DNA of 64,000 bases from Pseudonocardia broussonetiae (GTDB lineage Bacteria > Actinomycetota > Actinomycetes > Mycobacteriales > Pseudonocardiaceae): the NCBI RefSeq assembly GCF_013155125.1, contig NZ_CP053564.1, forward strand, positions 69,501 through 133,500, written 5' to 3'. Numbering within the stretch: position 1 is the first letter of the stretch; each line of letters begins with the position of its first letter. Both the position numbers and the translations under genes were made by a program. This document shows positions 26,497-35,680 of this stretch, in pieces. The notes beneath the pieces were generated by a model. That model was not told where the DNA came from, searched no databases, and worked only from the letters and a program-made list of their open reading frames with translations.

Positions 26497-28063
26497 GGGA
26501 ACTCCCTTCCGTCTTCCGGTCCGTCGTGTCCCGGTCCGTCACGTGATGGCCCTCCATCACCAGGTCGAGCACGCGGCCCTCGTCGAGCTCGTCGGCGGGC
26601 GCGCTGTGCACGACCCGGCCCTCGCGCAGGACGAGCACGCGGTCGGCCAGCCCGAGCACCTCGGGCACCTCGCTGGACACCACGACGACCGCGACGCCCG
26701 ACGCGGCCAGCGAACGGATCACCGCGTAGATCTCGCTCCGGGCGCCGACGTCGACGCCCCGCGTGGGCTCGTCGAGCAGCAGCACCGAACAGCCCTGCAG
26801 CAGCCAGCGGGCCAGGACGACCTTCTGCTGGTTGCCGCCCGACAGCGTGCGCACCGGGCGCCGGGGGTCGGCCGGGCGGACGTCGAGCTGCCCGGTCACC
26901 TCACGGGCGGCGGACAGCTCCGCCTCCGGCCCGAGGAACCCGCCGCGGGCGAAGCGGCGCAGCCCGGGCAGCGACACGTTGCGCGACACCGGCTCGGCCA
27001 TCAGCAGGCCCTGGCTCTTGCGCTCCTCCGGGCTCAGCCCCAGCCCCGCACGCACCGCCGCGGGCACCGCCCCGGGCCTCAGCGCCGCGCCACGCACCCG
27101 CACGGTCCCGGCGGTCGGCGTGCGCGCGCCGTACACGGTCTCCAGGACCTCCGAGCGTCCGGAGCCGACCAGCCCCGCGAGCCCGAGCACCTCGCCGGCG
27201 CGCACGGTGAAGGAGACGTCGGCGAACTCCCCCGCGCGGGAGAGCCCCTCGACCTCCAGGACCACCTCGTCCGAGGGCTCCCCGGTCCGCGGCGGGAACG
27301 CGTGCTCCACGGTGCGCCCGGTCATCAGGCGCACGACGTCGGCGGTGGGAGTGGTGCGGGCCGGCAGGTCCCGGGCCACGGTGCGCCCGTCCTTGAGGAC
27401 GGTCACCCGGTCGCCGATCGCGCGGATCTCCTCCAGCCGGTGGGAGATGTAGACGACGGCGACGCCCTCGGCGGTCAGCTCGCGGACCACGCGGAAGAGG
27501 TTGCGCACCTCCTCCGGGTCGAGCACCGCCGACGGCTCGTCCATGACGATCAGCCGGGCGTCCCGGGCCAGTGCGCGGGCCATGCTGACGACCTGCTGCC
27601 CGGCCGCCGAGAGCCGGCCCAGCTCACGGCGCACCGGGATCTCCGGGTGCCCCAGCCGGGTGAGCAGCTCGCGGGCTCGGCGGTCGGCGTCCCGGGGGCG
27701 GGTGAACCCGTAGCGCGACGGCTCCCGGCCCAGGACGACGTTCTCCGCGACCGACAGCCCGGGCACCAGGTCGAGCTCCTGGTGGATCGTGGCGATCCCG
27801 GCGACGTCGGCCGCGTGCGGCGAGGCGAAGGAGACCGGCTGCCCGACGAAGGTGACCTCGCCGGAGTCCGGCCGGTGCGCACCGGCCAGGACCTTGATCA
27901 GGGTGGACTTCCCGGCGCCGTTCTGGCCGAGCAGGCAGTGCACCTCGCCGGCGGCCACGTCGAGGTCGACGCCGTCGAGCGCGCGGACGCCCGGGAACTG
28001 CTTGACGATCCCGCGCATCGTGAGCAGGGGTGGAGCGGACGCAGCAGCGGGAGCAGCTGTCAC
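26489..28063 (-). CDS. Sugar ABC transporter ATP-binding protein with two ABC domains (CUT2 type)
   Basis: About 524 residues from the GTG at 28063 (GAGGG upstream); an in-frame GTG at 28093 is possible. The first domain has an intact GQNGAGKST Walker A, LSAAGQQVVSMARAL signature and LIVMDEPSAVLD Walker B. The second has the degenerate GLVGSGRSE loop characteristic of RbsA/XylG, but a good LSGGNQQKVVLARWL signature and VLLLDEPTRGVD. First gene of the minus-strand sugar operon, divergent from the ROK regulator. Confidence 0.9.
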   Translation of the reverse strand: MTAAPAAASAPPLLTMRGIVKQFPGVRALDGVDLDVAAGEVHCLLGQNGAGKSTLIKVLAGAHRPDSGEVTFVGQPVSFASPHAADVAGIATIHQELDLVPGLSVAENVVLGREPSRYGFTRPRDADRRARELLTRLGHPEIPVRRELGRLSAAGQQVVSMARALARDARLIVMDEPSAVLDPEEVRNLFRVVRELTAEGVAVVYISHRLEEIRAIGDRVTVLKDGRTVARDLPARTTPTADVVRLMTGRTVEHAFPPRTGEPSDEVVLEVEGLSRAGEFADVSFTVRAGEVLGLAGLVGSGRSEVLETVYGARTPTAGTVRVRGAALRPGAVPAAVRAGLGLSPEERKSQGLLMAEPVSRNVSLPGLRRFARGGFLGPEAELSAAREVTGQLDVRPADPRRPVRTLSGGNQQKVVLARWLLQGCSVLLLDEPTRGVDVGARSEIYAVIRSLAASGVAVVVVSSEVPEVLGLADRVLVLREGRVVHSAPADELDEGRVLDLVMEGHHVTDRDTTDRKTEGSSHG

Positions 28064-28218
28064 AGGACGACCCTCGCCTCGGGTGAGTGGCACCGATCAC
28101 AACGAACGCGCCCATCCTGCACGAGCCCCCGGCACCTGCCAAGACCGTTAGTCAGGAAAGTGGACGAAGTGTTCCGACTGCTTCCCTCCAGCTACGCGCG
28201 CTGGGAGGATCGCATCTC

Positions 28219-28251
28219 GATCGTGTATCGATCCTGTGGTCCAGACTCTGG
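28219..28251. promoter_or_regulatory. Two dyads between the sugar operon and the ROK regulator
   Basis: GATCG-TGTAT-CGATC at 28219-28233 and CCAGA-C-TCTGG at 28241-28251 are exact inverted repeats in the 220-bp divergent region (28064-28283). ROK regulators bind inverted repeats in such regions. A further imperfect pair, AGTCAGGAA and TTCCGACT, occurs at about 28151-28179. Which one is the operator is undecided. Confidence 0.4.
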
Positions 28252-28283
28252 ATCCCGCCGCTCGGCCGTGATGAGGTGGTCCG

Positions 28284-29501
28284 ATGAGACCGGTCGGTGG
28301 AGCCACGCCCATGCGCCCCGGCGGGATGCGCGAGCACAACCTGGCCGTGGTGCTCGGGGAGGTCGCGCGGCAGCAGCCGGTGAGCCGCGCACGCGTCGCG
28401 GCGGCCACCGGACTCACGAAGACCACGGTGTCGGCACTGGTCGCCGACCTGGTCCGGGACCGGCTCGTCACGCAGGCCGAGGCGGTCCGGGGGCAGGGCG
28501 ACCGGGGCCGCCCCGGATCGGGGCTCAGCCTCGACGGGGACCACGTGGCGGCGCTCGGGTGCGAGATCAGCGTCGACCGCCTCGCCGTCAGCGTCCTCGA
28601 CCTGCGGATGCGCCAGCGGGTGCGCCTGGAGCGGTGGGCCGACAACCGACGCGACCCGATGACCGTCCTCGGCGAGATCAGCGGGCTCGCGGCGGAGGCG
28701 GTGCGACTGGCCGGCGAACAGGGCCTCTCGGTGGTCGGCGCGACGGTGGCGGTCCCGGGCCTGCTCGACCGGGCGTCGTCGCGGATCACCGTGGCCCCCA
28801 ACCTCGGGTGGCACGACGTGCCGCTCGACCACCGGTGGAGCGTCCTCGGGGCGGCCGCGCTGCCGACACAGGTCGACAACGAGGCCAACCTGGCCGCCAT
28901 CGGAGAGCTCCGCCTCGGCGCGGGCACCCTCTACGACTCGTTCATGCTGGTCACCGGCGAGGTGGGCATCGGGGCCGGGCTGGTCATCGACTCGGCGCTG
29001 CACTCCGGGGCCGGCGGGTACGCGGGCGAGCTCGGCCACGTCGTCGTCACGCCGGACGGCGACCTGTGCGGCTGCGGTGCCCGCGGCTGCCTCGAGACCG
29101 TCGCCGGGAAGGAGGCCCTGCTCCGGGCGGCCGGCCTCGATCCGCGCGACGGGCTGCGCCCGCTGATCGAGGGGGTCGGATCCGGCGAGCCCCGGGCCCT
29201 GGCCGCCGTCGACGCCGCCGCCCGGGCGCTCGCCGTCGCCCTCGCGGCGGCGGTGAACCTCCTCGACCCCGGCGCGATCATCCTGGGCGGGCCGCTCGCC
29301 GCGATCGGACCGCGGCTGCTGGACACCCTCGAGACCAACCTGGCCGCCCGGCTGCGCAACCTGCGGGGCAGCGCACCGCCGGTGCTCGCCTCCGCGCTCG
29401 GCGACGACTCGGCGGTGCTCGGGGGCGCGGTCGCGGTGCTCGACGCCGTCGTGGCCGACCCGGGACCGGTCATGAGGCGGGCCGGACGCCCCGACGGCTG
29501 A
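28284..29501 (+). CDS. ROK-family transcriptional regulator
   Basis: 405 residues. An N-terminal winged helix (REHNLAVVLGEVARQQPVSR, ARVAAATGLTKTTVSALVAD) precedes a sugar-kinase-like ROK domain with the ATP/sugar motif ELGHVVV and the zinc-binding CGCGARGCLE motif. Divergent from the CUT2 importer/Gfo/epimerase operon, of which it is the probable sugar-responsive repressor. The kinase phosphate loop is diverged, as in XylR/NagC-type regulators. Confidence 0.88.
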   Translation: MRPVGGATPMRPGGMREHNLAVVLGEVARQQPVSRARVAAATGLTKTTVSALVADLVRDRLVTQAEAVRGQGDRGRPGSGLSLDGDHVAALGCEISVDRLAVSVLDLRMRQRVRLERWADNRRDPMTVLGEISGLAAEAVRLAGEQGLSVVGATVAVPGLLDRASSRITVAPNLGWHDVPLDHRWSVLGAAALPTQVDNEANLAAIGELRLGAGTLYDSFMLVTGEVGIGAGLVIDSALHSGAGGYAGELGHVVVTPDGDLCGCGARGCLETVAGKEALLRAAGLDPRDGLRPLIEGVGSGEPRALAAVDAAARALAVALAAAVNLLDPGAIILGGPLAAIGPRLLDTLETNLAARLRNLRGSAPPVLASALGDDSAVLGGAVAVLDAVVADPGPVMRRAGRPDG

Positions 29502-29641
29502 CGACGCCTCCTCGAGGAGCCTCGTCGGTGGGCGCCCCGGCACCTGACGGTGGCGTCGGCGACGCGGTCGGCGACACTGGTCCGGCGGACGGAGGGACGG
29601 TCGGGGCCGGCCGCCCGATCGGCGGACGGGGAGACAGCACG

Positions 29642-30352
29642 ATGGCGAGGCCGAGCAGCAGGCGACAGCTCGTGTCGAACGAGCTGCTCGAGCACGCCGC
29701 GCGGCTGTTCACCGACAAGGGGTTCGCCGCGACGTCGCTGCAGGACATCGCCGACGCGATGGGCATCAGCCGCCCGTCCCTCTACACCTACGTCCGCAAC
29801 AAGGAGGAGCTGCTCGCCGCGCTCGTCCAGGACGTCCTCGGTCCGACGGTGCGCATCCTCGAGGAGGCGATCGCGCGGACCGACGCCGCGGCGGACGTGC
29901 GCCTCACCGACGCGGTCCACGCGATGGCGGTGCACAACTGCCGCAACACCACGCGGTTCCGGCTGCTCGACCGCAGCGAGCCGCACCTCCCGCCCGAGCT
30001 GGCCGCCGAGCACCGCGACTCCCGGCGGCGCGTGCTGGCCCTCCTCGTCACGCTCGTCGAGGACGCGATCGCGGCGGGGGCCGTGCGCCCCGTGCCGGCG
30101 CGCACCGCGGCCCTGTCGATCCTGGGGATGCTCAACTGGATCGCCTGGTGGTACCGCGCAGGGGTCGACGACCCGGCCGAGGACGTCGCCGACGTGATGA
30201 CCCGCATGACCATGGCCGGCATCCAGCGCGACGACGGCCGCTCCCCCGCGACGAGCCCCTGGACCGCGGTCACCCAGCTCAGGGAGGACCTCGCGCAGCT
30301 CGAGCGGACGCTGGCCGCCGTCGTGCCGCCCGAGACCGACCGCCCCGGCTGA
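29642..30352 (+). CDS. TetR-family transcriptional regulator
   Basis: 236 residues from the ATG at 29642. The DNA-binding domain is LLEHAARLFTDKGFAATSLQ, DIADAMGISRPSLYTYVRNK. The C-terminal domain includes the Trp-rich LGMLNWIAWWYRAG, typical of TetR proteins sensing acyl-CoA or aromatic effectors. It lies 140 bp upstream of the aromatic-acid operon on the same strand. Two operator-like boxes in that gap make it the probable regulator. Confidence 0.87.
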   Translation: MARPSSRRQLVSNELLEHAARLFTDKGFAATSLQDIADAMGISRPSLYTYVRNKEELLAALVQDVLGPTVRILEEAIARTDAAADVRLTDAVHAMAVHNCRNTTRFRLLDRSEPHLPPELAAEHRDSRRRVLALLVTLVEDAIAAGAVRPVPARTAALSILGMLNWIAWWYRAGVDDPAEDVADVMTRMTMAGIQRDDGRSPATSPWTAVTQLREDLAQLERTLAAVVPPETDRPG

Positions 30353-30439
30353 CGCCGACCCTCCCCGCCGCCGGCCGCCGGCCGTCGGCGGCACCGCCCT
30401 GCCCGCAGCGCCCGTGCCACCACCCGAACGGCGGCTTGT

Positions 30440-30471
30440 GACATTAATGTCGGGAAACCAACACTGATGTC
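30440..30471. promoter_or_regulatory. Tandem operator boxes 20 bp apart upstream of the aromatic-acid operon
   Basis: Box 1 GACATTAATGTC (30440-30451) is a perfect 12-bp palindrome. Box 2, ACACTGATGT followed by C (30461-30471), is a near copy whose start is displaced exactly 20 bp from the matching ACATTAATGT, two helical turns. They are followed by AGGAGG-like sequence and the transporter ATG at 30493. Paired sites on one helix face suggest cooperative binding, most simply by the adjacent TetR. Confidence 0.6.
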
Positions 30472-30492
30472 GACCCGCTTCGAGGAGGCGCA

Positions 30493-31743
30493 ATGACTGC
30501 ACTGCTCACCACCCGACGGACCCGCTCGCCGTGGGCCGTCGTCGCCCTGGGTTTCGCCGCGATCGTGTTCGACGGCTACGACCTGATCGTCTACGGATCG
30601 GCCGTCCCGGCCCTGCTCGCGCACCCCGACTGGAACCTGACGCCGCCCCAGGTCGGCGCCATCGGCAGCTACGCGCTGCTCGGCATGTTCGTCGGGGCGA
30701 TCGGCGTCGGCGCGCTGACCGACCGCATCGGCCGGCGCCGGATGTTCATCGCCTGCGTCACCTGGTTCTCGCTGATGATGCTGGCCGTCGCGGCCGCTCC
30801 CACGCCCGAGCTGCTGGGGGCGGCCCGGTTCCTCGCCGGTCTCGGCTTCGGCGGCATCGCGCCGGTGGCCATCGCCCTGGTCGTCGAGTGGGCCCCGCCC
30901 GGGCGGCGCAACCTGCTCAACGCCGTGATGCTCTGCGGCTTCCCGGTCGGCGGGGTGCTCGCCGCGCTCGCGGGCATCGCGCTGCTGGAGCCGGCGGGCT
31001 TCCGGACCCTGTTCGCCCTCGGCGCGCTGCCGCTGGTCACCCTGGTCCCGCTGGCCCTGCTGCTGCTCCCGGAGTCGCCGGGGTTCGTCGCCGGAGGACC
31101 GCGGCAGGTCCGCTCCACCGGCCTGCTGCGCGGCCGGCCCGCCGTCGCGCTCGCACTGCTGGCCGTGGCCAACGTCGCCGGGTTCCTGCTCGTGTTCGGC
31201 CTGAACACCTGGCTGCCCCAGCTGATGCGCCAGGCCGGCTACGCGCTCGGCTCCGCCATCGCGTTCCTGCTCGTGTTCAACCTCGGCGCCGTCGCCGGCG
31301 GGCTGGCGGGGTCCGCGCTCGCCGACCGGCACGGCCCCCGCCCGGTGGCCACCGCGGCGTTCGGCATCGGCGTCGTGTCGATCGCCCTGCTCGCGCTGCC
31401 CCTGCCGACCCTCGTGCTCTACGCCCTGATCGCCGTGGCCGGCGCCGCGTCGGTCGGCACCCAGATCGTCGTCTACGGCTACGTCGCGACCCACTTCGCG
31501 CTCCGCGACCGCGCCACCGCGCTGGGCGTCACCAGCGGCGTGGGCCGCCTCGGTGCGGCCGCGGGCCCGATCCTCGGGGGCTACCTCATCGCGTCCGGGC
31601 TCCCGCTGGGCTGGAACTTCGCGGCGTTCGCCGCCGTCGCCCTCGTCGGCGCGCTGGCCGCCGTCGCCGTCCCCGTCCTCGCCCCGGCGGCCGGGCCGGG
31701 CGCGACGACCACGGCGCCCTCCTCCGAGGCGGTCGCCCGATGA
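30493..31743 (+). CDS. MFS transporter, aromatic acid:H+ symporter (AAHS) type
   Basis: 416 residues, 12 predicted membrane segments. The AAHS signature in segment 1 is present (AAIVFDGYDLIVYGSAVPAL), followed by GALTDRIGRRRMF and RFLAGLGFGGIAPVAIALV. Relatives import 4-hydroxybenzoate, protocatechuate, gentisate or salicylate. GAGGAGG precedes the ATG. It overlaps the ligase gene by 4 bp and leads the seven-gene operon. Confidence 0.89.
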   Translation: MTALLTTRRTRSPWAVVALGFAAIVFDGYDLIVYGSAVPALLAHPDWNLTPPQVGAIGSYALLGMFVGAIGVGALTDRIGRRRMFIACVTWFSLMMLAVAAAPTPELLGAARFLAGLGFGGIAPVAIALVVEWAPPGRRNLLNAVMLCGFPVGGVLAALAGIALLEPAGFRTLFALGALPLVTLVPLALLLLPESPGFVAGGPRQVRSTGLLRGRPAVALALLAVANVAGFLLVFGLNTWLPQLMRQAGYALGSAIAFLLVFNLGAVAGGLAGSALADRHGPRPVATAAFGIGVVSIALLALPLPTLVLYALIAVAGAASVGTQIVVYGYVATHFALRDRATALGVTSGVGRLGAAAGPILGGYLIASGLPLGWNFAAFAAVALVGALAAVAVPVLAPAAGPGATTTAPSSEAVAR

Positions 31744-33395
31744 GCGCCCCCGAGCCGGCCACCGACCTGCCGCCCTTCGACCCGGACCGCGCCGCCGCCT
31801 ACCTCCGGGACGGGCTGTGGGGCAGCCGCACCGTCGGCGACCGGCTGCGCGACTCGGCCGAGCGCTTCGCCGGACGGCCCGCGCTCGTCACCGCCGAGCA
31901 GCGGCTGAGCTACCGCGAGCTCGACGACGCGACCGACGCCTTCGCCGCCGGCGTCCTGGCGACGACCGCGCTGCGCCCCGGCGACCGCGTGATGTTCTCG
32001 GCGGGCAACGTCGCCGAGACCGTGGTCGCCTACTACGGCTGCGTGAAGGCCGGCCTGCTGCCGGTCTGCACCCTGCCCGCGCACGGGCACCGCGAGATCG
32101 GCCTGCTCGCCGAGCACACCGGCGCCCGCGGCCACGTCGTGCAGGCCGACTTCGGGCGCCAGGACCTCGCCGCCCTGTCCGCGACCGTGGGGCTCGACGT
32201 CGTGATCTCCCTGCGCGGGCGCCTGCCGGGCGCGGTCGGGTACGACGAGATCCTCGCGGCCGGGGCCACCGCCCCCGCCCGCGCGGCCCTCGCGGCCGTC
32301 GAGATCGACCCCGACGGGCTGGTCGCGTTCCAGCTCTCCGGAGGCACGACGGGCCTGCCGAAGGTGGCGCCGCGCCGGCACCGCGAGTACGTCCACAACG
32401 CCGAGGCCTTCACCGGCCCGCTCGGGATCGGCCCCGGGTCGGTCGTCCTGCACGTCCTGCCGATCATGCACAACGCCGGGATTGCCGCGGCCATGCAGCC
32501 GGCGCACTGGGCGGGGGCGACGTTCGTCCTCGGCGCGTCCGCGGACGCCGCGGCGGTGTTCGAGATCGTGCACCGGGAGCGGGTGACGACCATCCCGCTG
32601 CTGCCGCCCGCCGTCGTCATCCGGCTGCTGGAGCGCGCCGCGACCACCGGCGAGGACCTGCGCCCGGTCGAGCGGATGCTGGTCGGCGGGCAGAAGCTGC
32701 CCGCGGAGGCCGCCGCCCGCGTCGAGCCGGTGCTGAAGGTGCCGTGTGCCCAGATGTTCGGCATGGCTGAGGGCATGTTCCTGGCCACTCCCCCGGACGC
32801 GCCCGGGTGGGTGCGGGAGCGGACCGTCGGCACGCCGATCTCCGCGGGCGACGAGATCCGGGTGCTGGAGATCGGCGGCGAGGACGAGGTGCCCGACGGG
32901 GAGCTGGGCGAGCTCGCCTGCCGCGGCCCGTACACCGTGCCGGGCTACTACCGGGCGGCCGCGCACAACGCCGCCACCTTCACCGGCGACGGGTTCTACC
33001 GCACCGGTGACCTCGCGGTCCGGCACGTCGTCGACGGCCGCACCTACTACGCCATCGAGGGCCGCATCAAGGACGTCATCAACCGCGGCGCGGAGAAGAT
33101 CCACGCCGAGGAGGTCGAGGAGATCGTCGTGCGCCATCCGGACGTGACCACCGCGGCGCTGGTCGCCATGCCCGATCCGGTCCTCGGGGAGCGCGCGTGC
33201 GTCTTCCTGATCCTGGCCGCCGGGGCCCCGCCGCTCGACGTGGCCGGGCTCGGGGAGTTCCTCCGGGGCGAGGGCCTCGCCCGCTACAAGTGGCCGGAGC
33301 GGGTCGAGGTCGTCGCGGAGCTCCCGCTGACCAACGTGGGCAAGGTGTCCAAGAAGGACCTGCGGGACCGGCTGGCCGAGGCGGTGTCGGCATGA
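31740..33395 (+). CDS. Aryl-AMP/CoA ligase (DhbE/salicylate-AMP ligase type)
   Basis: 551 residues. Adenylation motifs: FQLSGGTTGLPKVAPR (P-loop), YRTGDLA, EGRIKDVINRGAEKIHAEEV and the C-terminal Lys in NVGKVSKKDLR. The overall layout, with LPIMHNAGIAAAMQPAHWAG and an N-terminal GLWGSRTVGDRLRDSAERF, is closest to 2,3-dihydroxybenzoate/salicylate adenylating enzymes. It probably activates an imported ortho-hydroxy aromatic acid for the FAD hydroxylase encoded next (4-bp overlap). The CoA-transfer partner is not separate here. Confidence 0.86.
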   Translation: MSAPEPATDLPPFDPDRAAAYLRDGLWGSRTVGDRLRDSAERFAGRPALVTAEQRLSYRELDDATDAFAAGVLATTALRPGDRVMFSAGNVAETVVAYYGCVKAGLLPVCTLPAHGHREIGLLAEHTGARGHVVQADFGRQDLAALSATVGLDVVISLRGRLPGAVGYDEILAAGATAPARAALAAVEIDPDGLVAFQLSGGTTGLPKVAPRRHREYVHNAEAFTGPLGIGPGSVVLHVLPIMHNAGIAAAMQPAHWAGATFVLGASADAAAVFEIVHRERVTTIPLLPPAVVIRLLERAATTGEDLRPVERMLVGGQKLPAEAAARVEPVLKVPCAQMFGMAEGMFLATPPDAPGWVRERTVGTPISAGDEIRVLEIGGEDEVPDGELGELACRGPYTVPGYYRAAAHNAATFTGDGFYRTGDLAVRHVVDGRTYYAIEGRIKDVINRGAEKIHAEEVEEIVVRHPDVTTAALVAMPDPVLGERACVFLILAAGAPPLDVAGLGEFLRGEGLARYKWPERVEVVAELPLTNVGKVSKKDLRDRLAEAVSA

Positions 33396-34912
33396 GGCGC
33401 GTCGCCGTCGTCGGCGGTGGACCGGGCGGGCTGTACGCGGCCCGGCTCCTGCGGCTGGCGGACCCGCACGCCGAGGTCACCGTGCACGAGCAGGGCCTGC
33501 CGGAGACGACCTTCGGCTTCGGGGTCGCGCTCGGGGCGCGGACCCAGCGCAACCTGGAGGACGCCGACCGCGACTCGCTGCGCGACATCCTGGCCGCGTC
33601 CCACCCGCACGACATGAGCATGCGCGTCGGCGACGACGTCGCCCGCGTGCCGGGTGGACGGCTCGTCGCCATCGCCCGGACCGAGCTCCTCGCCGTCCTC
33701 ACCCGGCACGCGGAGAAGGCCGGGGTCGACCTCCGGTACGGCGAGCGGGTCGACGCCCGCGACCTCGACGCCGACGTGGTCGTCGTCGCCGACGGCGTGA
33801 ACAGCGCGACCCGCACCGCGCTGGCCCCCGAGCTCGGTGAGCGCGTCGAGGTGGGGCGCGGCCTGTACCTGTGGGCCGGCACCGGGTTCGCCCTCGACGA
33901 GGCCGTGTTCGCCCCGGCGCGGACGCCGCACGGCACCTTCGTCGCCCACGCCTACCCCTACGCGCCGGACCGCAGCACGTTCCTCGTCGAGGTCGACCAG
34001 GACACCTGGCGCCGCGCCGGGTTCGACGCCACCACCGTGGCCACGGCACCCGAGGACTCCGACGAGGAGGCGCTGGGGTACCTCACCGACGCGTTCGCCG
34101 GGCACCTGGGCGGGCACCGGCTCATCGGCAACCGCACCCGCTGGCTGCGCTTCCGCACCGTCACCTGCGACCGCTGGTCGCACGGCCGCCTCGTGCTCCT
34201 CGGCGACGCCGCCCACACCGCGCACTACTCGGTCGGCTCGGGGACGAAGCTCGCCATGGAGGACGCGATCGCGCTGTGCGCCGCGCTCACCGCCGAGGAC
34301 GACCGGGACCGCGCCTTCGCCCGGTACCAGGCCGAGCGCAAGCCCGCGGTGACGCGCATGCAGCAGATCGCCCGGCGCAGCCAGTGGTGGTGGGACTCGT
34401 TCCCCGCCCGCACGCACCTGCCCGTCGACCAGCTCACCGTCGCGTACATGACCCGGGCCGGCAACGTCTCGCTGGAGCGCTTCGCCGCCAGCAGCCCCGA
34501 GGTCACGCGGCGGGGGCTCGCCCAGTACGCGGACGTCGCGCCGCAGGAGGTCGACCTCGCCGCCCCCGTGCCGTGGACGGTCGCGCGGCCGCACCGGGAC
34601 CTGCCCGGACGGCTCGTGGACCGGACGTCGTTCGCCGAGGGGGCGCTCGTGGAGGTCGACGCCGTGCCCGACGACCCGTGGGGCCCCGCGGCCGACGCGC
34701 TCGTCCGGCGGGTCTCCCGCGACGGGCGCACGGCCTGGGTCACCGGCGCGGTCGACCGCGCCGGCCTGCTCACCCGCCTCGACGTCGCCGAGCGCCTGCG
34801 CCTTCGTGGGCAGCGCGTCGTCACCGAGGGGCCGCCCGAGCTCCTGCCCGACCTGGCCGCGGGCCTCGCCGCCGGCCGGACCGACCTGATCGCCCTCGGA
34901 GGGAACCCGTGA
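33392..34912 (+). CDS. FAD-dependent aromatic hydroxylase, salicylyl-CoA 5-hydroxylase-like
   Basis: 506 residues. FAD-binding GGGPGGLYAARLL near residues 8-20 and GDAAHTAHYSVGSGTKLAME, the latter typical of salicylyl-CoA 5-hydroxylase and of the monooxygenase half of 2-aminobenzoyl-CoA monooxygenase. The length suits the stand-alone type. With the ligase upstream it would hydroxylate an aryl-CoA, salicylyl-CoA to gentisyl-CoA being the best-known case. The assignment to this substrate is inference. ATG overlaps the ligase stop; GTG of the isomerase overlaps its own stop. Confidence 0.82.
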   Translation: MRRVAVVGGGPGGLYAARLLRLADPHAEVTVHEQGLPETTFGFGVALGARTQRNLEDADRDSLRDILAASHPHDMSMRVGDDVARVPGGRLVAIARTELLAVLTRHAEKAGVDLRYGERVDARDLDADVVVVADGVNSATRTALAPELGERVEVGRGLYLWAGTGFALDEAVFAPARTPHGTFVAHAYPYAPDRSTFLVEVDQDTWRRAGFDATTVATAPEDSDEEALGYLTDAFAGHLGGHRLIGNRTRWLRFRTVTCDRWSHGRLVLLGDAAHTAHYSVGSGTKLAMEDAIALCAALTAEDDRDRAFARYQAERKPAVTRMQQIARRSQWWWDSFPARTHLPVDQLTVAYMTRAGNVSLERFAASSPEVTRRGLAQYADVAPQEVDLAAPVPWTVARPHRDLPGRLVDRTSFAEGALVEVDAVPDDPWGPAADALVRRVSRDGRTAWVTGAVDRAGLLTRLDVAERLRLRGQRVVTEGPPELLPDLAAGLAAGRTDLIALGGNP

Positions 34913-35670
34913 GCCACCACCGGATCGGGCTCGTCGTCCCGAGCTCCAACGTGACCGTGGAGACCGAGATGCCGCGCCTGCTGGCCCGCCACCCGGACGC
35001 CGCGTTCTCCTTCCACGCGAGCCGCATGCGGCTGCACTCGGTGTCCGAGGAGGAGCTGCGGGCGATGAACGCCCAGCGCGGGCGCTGCGTCGACGAGATC
35101 GCCGACGCGGGCGTCGACGCCGTCCTGTACGCCTGCCTGGTCGCGCTGATGGCGCAGGGCGCGGGCGAGCACACGCGCACCGAGGCCCTGGTGCGGCAGC
35201 AGTTCCACGAGCGGGGGCTCGACCCGGTCGTCGCGTCGAGCGCCGGGGCCCTCGTGACCGCGCTCCGCGCCCTGGACGCCCGCCGGATCGGCCTGGTCAT
35301 GCCCTACCTCGCACCGATCGCCCGGCTCGTCGTCGACTACCTGGCGGCGGAGGGGTTCGACGTCGTCGCCTGGACCGCGCTGGAGGTCGGCGACAACGCG
35401 CAGGTCGGCTGCATCCCGGGCGACCGGGTGCGGTCCGCGGCCCGCGGGCTGGACCTGTCCGGGGCCGACGCGCTCGTGCTGTCGGCGTGCGTCCAGATGC
35501 CCTCGCTCGACCTCGTCGCCGACGCCGAGCAGGAGCTCGGCATGCCCGTGCTCTCCGCCGCGACGGCCGGCGCGTTCACCCTGCTCGACGGCCTCGGCCT
35601 GCCCGTCGACCTCCCCGGCGCGGGGCGCCTGCTCGCCCGCGACCGCGCCGTCGCGGCCACCACCCACTGA
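34909..35670 (+). CDS. Maleate cis-trans isomerase
   Basis: 253 residues of the Asp/Glu racemase superfamily. Both catalytic Cys are present, Cys76 (LYACLVA) and Cys194 (LSACVQMPS), the same positions as in the characterised Nocardia maleate isomerase as I recall it. Arylmalonate decarboxylases have only the second. N-terminal GLVVPSSNVTVETEMP binds the carboxylate. It converts maleate to fumarate, which feeds the TCA cycle, and indicates that the operon's pathway passes through maleate. Confidence 0.88.
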   Translation: MSHHRIGLVVPSSNVTVETEMPRLLARHPDAAFSFHASRMRLHSVSEEELRAMNAQRGRCVDEIADAGVDAVLYACLVALMAQGAGEHTRTEALVRQQFHERGLDPVVASSAGALVTALRALDARRIGLVMPYLAPIARLVVDYLAAEGFDVVAWTALEVGDNAQVGCIPGDRVRSAARGLDLSGADALVLSACVQMPSLDLVADAEQELGMPVLSAATAGAFTLLDGLGLPVDLPGAGRLLARDRAVAATTH

Positions 35671-35680
35671 GAGGGACCCC

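Noticed and set aside
26159..30352. Open plus-strand frame of about 1400 codons
   Set aside because: It is antisense to the sugar importer genes and out of frame with the ROK gene. Only the final 236 codons from 29642 encode a recognisable TetR protein.
31830..33137. Minus-strand frames opposite the aryl ligase
   Set aside because: No motif or plausible composition; the ligase has all adenylation motifs on the plus strand.
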